Positions 6,078 through 10,578 of a stretch of 10,578 bases of DNA are shown piece after piece. A program made the position numbers and the translations under genes. Within the stretch, counting starts at the first letter, position 1, and each line of letters opens with the position of its first letter. The stretch is from JANPJV01 sp031425695 (GTDB taxonomy: Bacteria > Pseudomonadota > Gammaproteobacteria > Xanthomonadales > SZUA-5), in the NCBI GenBank assembly GCA_031425695.1, contig JANPJV010000152.1:1-10578 (forward strand), in the 5' to 3' direction. The notes beneath the pieces are model-generated. The model was given only the letters and a program-made list of their open reading frames with translations. It ran no database searches and was not told where the DNA came from.

Positions 6078-6118
6078 CTTGCGCGTGCGCCCGGACTTAT
6101 CGTCCGGACGCACGCAAG
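6078..6118. other. Strong hairpin between protease and DUF2277 genes
   Basis: The stem pairs CTTG, CGTGCG and CCGGAC (6078-6096) with GTCCGG, CGCACG and CAAG (6102-6118) around a 5-nt loop TTATC, interrupted by a 2-nt bulge (6082-6083) and one C/A mismatch. No T run follows on the minus strand. It may be a transcript-stabilising or Rho-associated 3' structure for the protease mRNA, or a REP-like unit. It shares the GTCCGGAC core with family B at the window's right end. Confidence 0.6.
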
Positions 6119-6132
6119 GGGTCGTTCGCGCG

Positions 6133-9100
6133 TTACTCGAAGCCGTTCCCGAACAAGGTCAGCGAGGTGTTCGCTGCCGGCGTCAGGCACCAACGGCTCA
6201 CCTGGCCGGTGTCGCCGGTGACTTCGTCCGCCACGGTGAGCCGGAAATCGCCGGCAGTGGCCTGGCCATTGAAGCGGGCGAGGTCGTCGTGCGGGCGCAT
6301 GGTGCCGTTGATCGCAGGCGCCGCCGTCAGGCAGACGGTCGTGTTGGCGGACTGGTCGTCGAACGTCGCCTGGACGTTGTCACCTGTACAACCCAGTGGC
6401 CGCGTGACCAGGCGTGCGGTGAGGCCGCTGGCAACGTGCGTGAGCACGAAGCGCAGGTCGGACAGGCGCGTGTGCTCGGCTTCGATGCGGACGTTGAGAT
6501 CGGTGAGCGTACCGGTGCCTGCCAGCGTGAGCGTCTGCTCCACGCCCGCGGGCGTGTTGTCGGTGATCACCAGCGGATTGGTCGTGCACAGCTGGGTGCT
6601 GGTCGTAAAGGTGGCGACCACGCTCGGCAGGGCAGCGCCACAGCCATTGCTCGCGGTCACCCGCCAGAAATGAGCAGTTCCCGCGTTCAAGGCGGTTGGC
6701 AGCGTGACGCTGGTACTGGTCGTCTGCGTCGAGTAGACGATGGTGCCTGCCGTGAACGCGGCATTGGTGGAGACCTCAACCAGGTAGCGCAAGGCATTCG
6801 CAGCCGGCAACCAGCTGAGCGTCGGCCTTTGGTTCTGGTTCTGCGAGCCGGTGAGCGGCTGGCTGGTCTGCACCACGCTGGAAGCCGCATCGCTCAACAA
6901 CACCTCGAGGGCGCTCTGGTCATTCTGGAGATTGGCACCCGTGCGAGCCACCAGCTGCAGCGGATAGATTCCGGCCGAGCCGCCCGACGCAGCCAGAACC
7001 GTGAGCTGGCTGGTGCCGGTGCCGCCGGCGACCGATGCCGGCCCGAAACTGCCTGCGAGGGCAGGCGGCGCGCCAGCGGTCGACAGTTGCACCGGGCCGG
7101 TATAGCCGGCTGCTGCGGTGACGCCGATAGGCACGGTCACCGATGTCGCGCCCGGCCGGCAGATGCTGGCTGACGCCACGTTGGCTGCGTTGAAGCGCCC
7201 ACCCGCGATCACGCAGTTGCTGCAAACCAGCGCGTAATCCTGGCGCGGCGCCACCGGCGCACCGTTGCCCGCCAGCGCATCGGCATTGAGCGCCGCGGCA
7301 TTGATCGTCAACGTCGCCGGCGTGCTGCCCGGATTGGTGACGTAGACATTCTCGATATTGCTGAGGCGATCGAAGCTGCCACCCGTGGTCGACACGCCGC
7401 TGGCAAAGACATTCCCGCGGTAGGTATTGGCGCCCTGGACGACGCTCAGGTCGAGGTCGTTGACCTGGGCCGGATTGGCGTTGACCGCACCCGGTGCATC
7501 GGTCCACACGAGCGTGATCTTGAGCGGCCGGACCGGATCAGCGGCTGCAACCGTGAATGTGTGGCTCTGGCCGACGGTCGTCAGGATGGAATCCTGGTCG
7601 AAGTACGCCGCTTTCAGGGCCGGCGAGAACATCGCCTCGAGATTGACGATTCCCCAGCCTTCGTCGTTGTTGGGGATGGGCAGGGTGCCGTCGTTGGAGC
7701 CTGCGGTCCCGGAGCCCGGCAGGTCGCGCGCGCCGTTGATCAGGATGGCCTTGACCATCGCCGGCGACGGCTTGTCGCCTGGGAATTTCTTGCCCCAGAA
7801 CTGATTCACCAGGACCGCCGCGCCAGAAAGCATGGGCGTGCTCATCGAGGTGCCGGAGCAATTTGAGTAAAGGTTGACGGTGTTGGCGATGATGGGATTG
7901 GCGCACGAGGCCGACGTGTTTGCCGTCGTATTGCGGGTCGAAGCAGTCGAACCGCCGACGGCCGTCAGCGTCGGCATGATGCGCCCATCCTCGGCCGGGC
8001 CGCGGCTGCTGAAGCTGCTCATGAGATTGGCACTGCCGGGCGCCGTTCGGCCGTTGGTGGAGCTACCCACCGAGATGATGTTCTTGGCTACGTGCGGTCC
8101 CGTCATCGTCGAGACGCCAGGACCGGCATTCCCGGCCGAGAACACCACCAGGAACTCTTCCGTGAGCGCGGTGCTGAAATCGCCTTCGCGCACCAGGATG
8201 TCGTATTCGCGCTCGGATGCCTGGTAACGGATCTGCGGTTGGCTGCTGGAATTGTTCCAGGAATTGTTCGAGCCGCGGGCACCGGCAGTGAGCGGCGAAG
8301 ACACATACGTCTGGTTGTTGAAACCGCAGTTCAGGCGCGATGTGAACAGGGTCGCTCGCGGGGCGACACCGCGACCGTAGGTGTAGCCGAGCCCGTCAGA
8401 TTCGGAGGTCGGACCCGAGCCGTCGCCAATCCCGCGCCCAGCGACTGCACCCGCCACGTGCGTGCCGTGACCACCGCCGATGGTCTCGTCCCCGGCAAAG
8501 GTTCCGGCCGAGGCGCAGGTGCCGTCGTTGCCGCCGGCACGAGCGGGCCCCAGATCCGGATGGTCCCAGTCGGTGCCGCTGTCGTTGATGCCCCAGATGA
8601 TGCCTTCGCCCGTCAGGCCGATGCTGTCGAGAAAGGCCGCATAGCCCGGGACATTGCCCACGCCGCTCGGGTTGAATTGCGCGGTCAGGATCTGCGCGGC
8701 CAGCTCATCGTCGTGCTCGGCCGGATACTCGGTGCCGATCGCCACCACCTGCGGGAGCGCTGCCAGCGCCTGCACGGCCTGCAGCGACGCCGCTCCACGG
8801 GCGATATAGAAGGCCCCGTCCGGCTGTGCCTTGTGGAAGTCGCGCACGAGCAGCCCGGCTGCTGCCAGCCTCGCGCGCAGCGCTTCCGGCTGGCCGTCAT
8901 TGAACAGGAAGACGTTGAGGTTTTCCAAGGCGTTGGGGTGCGCCAAACCGGTGCTGTCGATCTTCAGGTCCGCTGCCATCGGCACGCTCGCGCGCACGAA
9001 GTTAAGCATGTGGACTGCCTGCACGTCGGCCGGCTTGCCCCACACCAGGTAGCTGTTGCTCGGGTAGTACTGCAGCACCTTGAGCTTGCTGGCTTGCAGC

Positions 9101-9474
9101 GAATTGACCCAGCTGGCCGTGCTCAGCGCGCGCAACTGCACCAGGTGCAAGCCCTCGCCGTCCGCGTTGAGCGGTGCGCCCGTCTGCTTGCGCTGCTGGG
9201 AAATTCGCGTCGGATCGAGATTCAAGCCATTGACCCGAAGCTGTCCACCCGCGACCTCAGGTTCGATCCGTGCATTCGAGGCACGCAACTTGGTGAGCTC
9301 TGCCGAGTCGACTTCCAGCCAGGTAAAGCTCCCATAGTCATGCGCGAACCGAGCCTTCTCCGTCGCCGCGGCGAGCAGCTGCGGGTCAGCATCGTAGACA
9401 CGCACGAACACGGTTTCTGCGTGTGCCGAAGCACTGAGCATGGCCAACGCCAGCAGGGACAATCTCATCGACAT
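6133..9474 (-). CDS. Secreted subtilisin-like (S8) serine protease with FnIII-like and P-domain
   Basis: This 1113-aa precursor has a 19-residue Sec signal peptide (MSMRLSLLALAMLSASAHA). A long N-terminal region (about 20-285) is probably the prodomain. The S8 domain follows (about 286-570): Asp298 in GINDSGTDWDHPDL, His336 in GGGHGTHVAGAVAG, oxyanion Asn449 in VVFSAGNAGPG and Ser543 in SGTSMSTPML, a complete triad. Next come a KP-43-like beta-sandwich (about 625-735), an FnIII-like repeat (about 870-960, PTLSWLPAANALRYLVEVS) and a proprotein-convertase P-domain (about 970-1105, FNGQATAGDFRLTVADEV). The last residues are FGNGFE. It is an extracellular protease. GGGAG at 9488-9484 is 9 nt before ATG 9474, deciding the start; ATG 9468 is also in frame. 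Upstream is divergent with the NADAR gene. Confidence 0.93.
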   Translation of the reverse strand: MSMRLSLLALAMLSASAHAETVFVRVYDADPQLLAAATEKARFAHDYGSFTWLEVDSAELTKLRASNARIEPEVAGGQLRVNGLNLDPTRISQQRKQTGAPLNADGEGLHLVQLRALSTASWVNSLQASKLKVLQYYPSNSYLVWGKPADVQAVHMLNFVRASVPMAADLKIDSTGLAHPNALENLNVFLFNDGQPEALRARLAAAGLLVRDFHKAQPDGAFYIARGAASLQAVQALAALPQVVAIGTEYPAEHDDELAAQILTAQFNPSGVGNVPGYAAFLDSIGLTGEGIIWGINDSGTDWDHPDLGPARAGGNDGTCASAGTFAGDETIGGGHGTHVAGAVAGRGIGDGSGPTSESDGLGYTYGRGVAPRATLFTSRLNCGFNNQTYVSSPLTAGARGSNNSWNNSSSQPQIRYQASEREYDILVREGDFSTALTEEFLVVFSAGNAGPGVSTMTGPHVAKNIISVGSSTNGRTAPGSANLMSSFSSRGPAEDGRIMPTLTAVGGSTASTRNTTANTSASCANPIIANTVNLYSNCSGTSMSTPMLSGAAVLVNQFWGKKFPGDKPSPAMVKAILINGARDLPGSGTAGSNDGTLPIPNNDEGWGIVNLEAMFSPALKAAYFDQDSILTTVGQSHTFTVAAADPVRPLKITLVWTDAPGAVNANPAQVNDLDLSVVQGANTYRGNVFASGVSTTGGSFDRLSNIENVYVTNPGSTPATLTINAAALNADALAGNGAPVAPRQDYALVCSNCVIAGGRFNAANVASASICRPGATSVTVPIGVTAAAGYTGPVQLSTAGAPPALAGSFGPASVAGGTGTSQLTVLAASGGSAGIYPLQLVARTGANLQNDQSALEVLLSDAASSVVQTSQPLTGSQNQNQRPTLSWLPAANALRYLVEVSTNAAFTAGTIVYSTQTTSTSVTLPTALNAGTAHFWRVTASNGCGAALPSVVATFTTSTQLCTTNPLVITDNTPAGVEQTLTLAGTGTLTDLNVRIEAEHTRLSDLRFVLTHVASGLTARLVTRPLGCTGDNVQATFDDQSANTTVCLTAAPAINGTMRPHDDLARFNGQATAGDFRLTVADEVTGDTGQVSRWCLTPAANTSLTLFGNGFE

Positions 9475-9726
9475 GTAGGGAAGCTCCCGGGGCAATCCCG
9501 CAGTGTAAGTCAGGACGCGATTCACTTTGTCATCACGATACCGGCAGTCGATATTGCCTACGGTTTTCCTTAATGGTTTGCCGGCGGATGCTGCGGGCGC
9601 GCATCTGGTGCCAACTGCTTTCGGAATTTTCCGACGTTCGGGCGCGCCCATTTCCGAATGCGGTGCCCGACTTGTGTTGGGCATGCTGAGGTCATGTCTG
9701 GATGACCATGCAGAAGGAGTATCGAG
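9475..9726. promoter_or_regulatory. Divergent promoter region of protease and NADAR genes
   Basis: These 252 bp separate two genes read outward, so both promoters must lie here. The sequence is locally less GC-rich (e.g. CGGTTTTCCTTAATGG near 9561-9576). On the minus strand TTACACT (about 9512-9506) could be a -10 element for the protease, but no well-spaced -35 is clear. For the NADAR gene, no sigma70 pair stands out. A small inverted repeat CGGAA-TT-TTCCG lies near 9621-9632 and a palindrome GGGCGCGCCC near 9640-9649. No gene is seen. Confidence 0.5.
9714..9719 (+). promoter_or_regulatory. Strong ribosome binding site of the NADAR gene
   Basis: AAGGAG lies 7 nt before ATG 9727. It is the best Shine-Dalgarno match in the window and fixes the start of the NADAR gene. 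Confidence 0.85.
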
Positions 9727-10398
9727 ATGGCTGAGCGCCCGCTGTTCATTCCACAAGCGCAGGGGCCGGCCCTGGTGCGGGCCGAAAGTGTCGGCTTTAC
9801 CTGGCATTCCGGGTTCGCGGTTTCGCAGAAACGCAAGTCGATCGCCTCCTTGCATGCCAACGCGATCACTGCGGGACACTGTCGCGCACCGCTCGAAGTG
9901 TCGACCAAGTCGCCGGAACCTCTCGGTGTCACCTTGAGCGCCTTCAACCTCAAGGCACTGGTCGACTGCAGCGGGCGCGAGGGGACCGTTGAGGCGGTCT
10001 TTCAGTCGAGCAAGGTGTTCGAGCGCGGGGGACCCTTTGTCGAGCTGCTGTTTGCCAGTCCAAAGGATGCCAAGCTGGACCCGCGCCTGCAGAACTCAGG
10101 TCCGCTGCTGCACTTCGACTGGCTCGGCGACAGCTGGGCGCTCGAACCCAGGACCGCCTTCTACGACTGGATCTACCTGAACGCGCTGCACCGCAATCCC
10201 GCATGCGCCGAGCAGGTACAGGCGTTCGATGCCTTCACCGACATCGAATTCAATCCGGACCGGTCGATCAATTGCCAGGCCTATTCGCTGGCCCTCTACT
10301 GCGCGTTGGTGCAGCGTGGGATGTTGGCGACGGCGTTGCGCAGCAAGCGCGAGTTCTTGAGGATCGTGGGAGGGCAGGCGGAGCGGGCTGTGGCTTGA
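9727..10398 (+). CDS. NADAR-domain protein, DarT1-associated antitoxin family
   Basis: This 223-aa protein is cytosolic, with no signal or membrane segment. It opens MAERPLFIPQ, continues with FTWHSGFAVSQKRKSIASLH, and then has the YbiA/NADAR-like core: VEAVFQSSKVFERGGPF (Glu89, Lys96), TAFYDWIYLNALHRNP and FTDIEFNPDRSINCQAYSLALY (Asp172). This arrangement is recognised from the DarT1-associated NADAR antitoxins. NADAR proteins are known to remove ADP-ribose from nucleic acid bases; in DarTG-type systems the partner DarT toxin modifies DNA, often as an abortive anti-phage response. The usual partner lies beside the antitoxin gene, but here the upstream neighbour is a divergent protease and the 180 bp downstream hold only hairpins. 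It is either solitary or separated from a toxin gene to the right of the window. Length and ends look intact. Confidence 0.85.
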   Translation: MAERPLFIPQAQGPALVRAESVGFTWHSGFAVSQKRKSIASLHANAITAGHCRAPLEVSTKSPEPLGVTLSAFNLKALVDCSGREGTVEAVFQSSKVFERGGPFVELLFASPKDAKLDPRLQNSGPLLHFDWLGDSWALEPRTAFYDWIYLNALHRNPACAEQVQAFDAFTDIEFNPDRSINCQAYSLALYCALVQRGMLATALRSKREFLRIVGGQAERAVA

Positions 10399-10402
10399 GA
10401 TA

Positions 10403-10416
10403 GGCACGGTTGTGCC
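10403..10416 (+). other. Small hairpin just after the NADAR stop
   Basis: GGCAC-GGTT-GTGCC forms a perfect 5-bp stem with a tetraloop 4 nt after the stop codon. No T run follows, so termination here is doubtful. Confidence 0.4.
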
Positions 10417-10461
10417 AGGAGCCAGGGCGTGGCCGCGGCGATGGAGAGCTGGTTGTCGCTG

Positions 10462-10490
10462 CACGTGGGTTCGGACCTTGTCCGAACGCT
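10462..10490 (+). repeat. Family B REP-like hairpin, copy 1 (terminator-like)
   Basis: A GTGG leader (10465-10468) is followed by a perfect 8-bp stem GTTCGGAC/GTCCGAAC with loop CTT (10469-10487), then GCTTTT. A GTRG tetranucleotide 5' of a hairpin is typical of REP elements handled by RAYT transposases. The T run after the stem means this copy could also terminate the NADAR transcript. Confidence 0.8.
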
Positions 10491-10507
10491 TTTAGCGGGG
10501 TCTGCTC

Positions 10508-10536
10508 CACGTGGGTTCGGACCTTGTCCGAACGCT
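10508..10536 (+). repeat. Family B REP-like hairpin, copy 2
   Basis: This copy is identical to copy 1 over 29 bp (CACGTGG leader, the 19-bp hairpin at 10515-10533 and GCT), starting 46 bp later in the same orientation. The sequence after it, GCTCATGG, lacks the T run. Confidence 0.8.
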
Positions 10537-10550
10537 CATGGATCTATGGT

Positions 10551-10578
10551 GGAAAAGCGTCCGGTCAAGGTCCGGACC
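10551..10578 (-). repeat. Family B REP-like hairpin, copy 3 (inverted, cut by window end)
   Basis: On the minus strand the unit reads GGTCCGGACCTTGACCGGAC and then GCTTTTCC. The stem has the same 8-bp/3-nt loop geometry (10559-10577) with one T/T mismatch and some base changes against copies 1 and 2. Its GTGG leader would fall beyond position 10578. The T run on the minus strand would suit a terminator for a gene coming from the right. Confidence 0.7.

Noticed and set aside
5872..7173. 433-aa plus-strand open frame across DUF2277 and the protease 3' end
   Set aside because: It crosses two well-supported minus-strand genes and their gap and shows no domain pattern.
8092..9573. 493-aa plus-strand open frame antisense to the protease
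   Set aside because: It lies fully opposite a gene with a complete catalytic triad and signal peptide; its translation is Arg/Gly/Val-rich with no recognisable domain. It is a GC-driven shadow frame.
9475..9879. Upstream extension of the protease frame
   Set aside because: It would run antisense into the NADAR gene and lacks a signal peptide; a Shine-Dalgarno match and signal peptide place the start at 9474.
10462..10536. Possible CRISPR array from the two direct hairpin units
   Set aside because: Only two direct copies with a 17-bp gap, a GTGG leader and a third inverted copy fit REP elements rather than CRISPR.

Overview
The window is GC-rich DNA with dense coding, short intergenic gaps and 4-nt start/stop overlaps. 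The gene set and the hairpin repeats with a GTGG leader fit a gammaproteobacterium of the Xanthomonadales/Lysobacterales type. That placement is inference; no rRNA or marker gene is present to fix it.

Left part (1-3167): an unusual G-run/C-run tract (1-80) with a two-copy 35-bp tandem repeat (72-182) precedes a small VOC/glyoxalase-fold gene (259-636). A 487-bp gap (637-1123) holds copies of a repeat family called family A here, two of them arranged as a large inverted pair. Then comes a LytS/AlgZ-type membrane histidine kinase (1124-2182) overlapping a LytTR response regulator (2179-2961). The gap after it carries a long imperfect inverted repeat (2976-3063).

Middle part (3168-5693): four genes form one tightly overlapping operon (GTGA, ATGA, ATGA junctions). 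They are an exported two-domain rhodanese with a catalytic Cys, two half-size YeeE/YedE (TsuA-like) membrane proteins, and a second exported or anchored rhodanese-like protein without the catalytic Cys. The set reads as a system for periplasmic handling and uptake of sulfane sulfur or thiosulfate. A third family A copy (5705-5771) lies at the convergent junction with the next gene.

Right part (5782-10578): on the minus strand lie a DUF2277 gene (5782-6054) and a large secreted subtilisin-like protease (6133-9474; 1113 aa) with a prodomain, S8 catalytic domain, beta-sandwich, FnIII-like region and P-domain. It ends in the short tail GNGFE. Divergent from it is a NADAR protein of the DarT1-associated antitoxin family (9727-10398) with no toxin gene beside it in the window. 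The window ends in a cluster of three REP-like hairpins (called family B here), two direct and one inverted, two of which are followed by T runs and may also act as terminators.

The points most worth a second look are the apparently solitary NADAR antitoxin, the split YeeE/dual-rhodanese operon with its Cys-less partner, and the two unrelated repeat families in the gaps.
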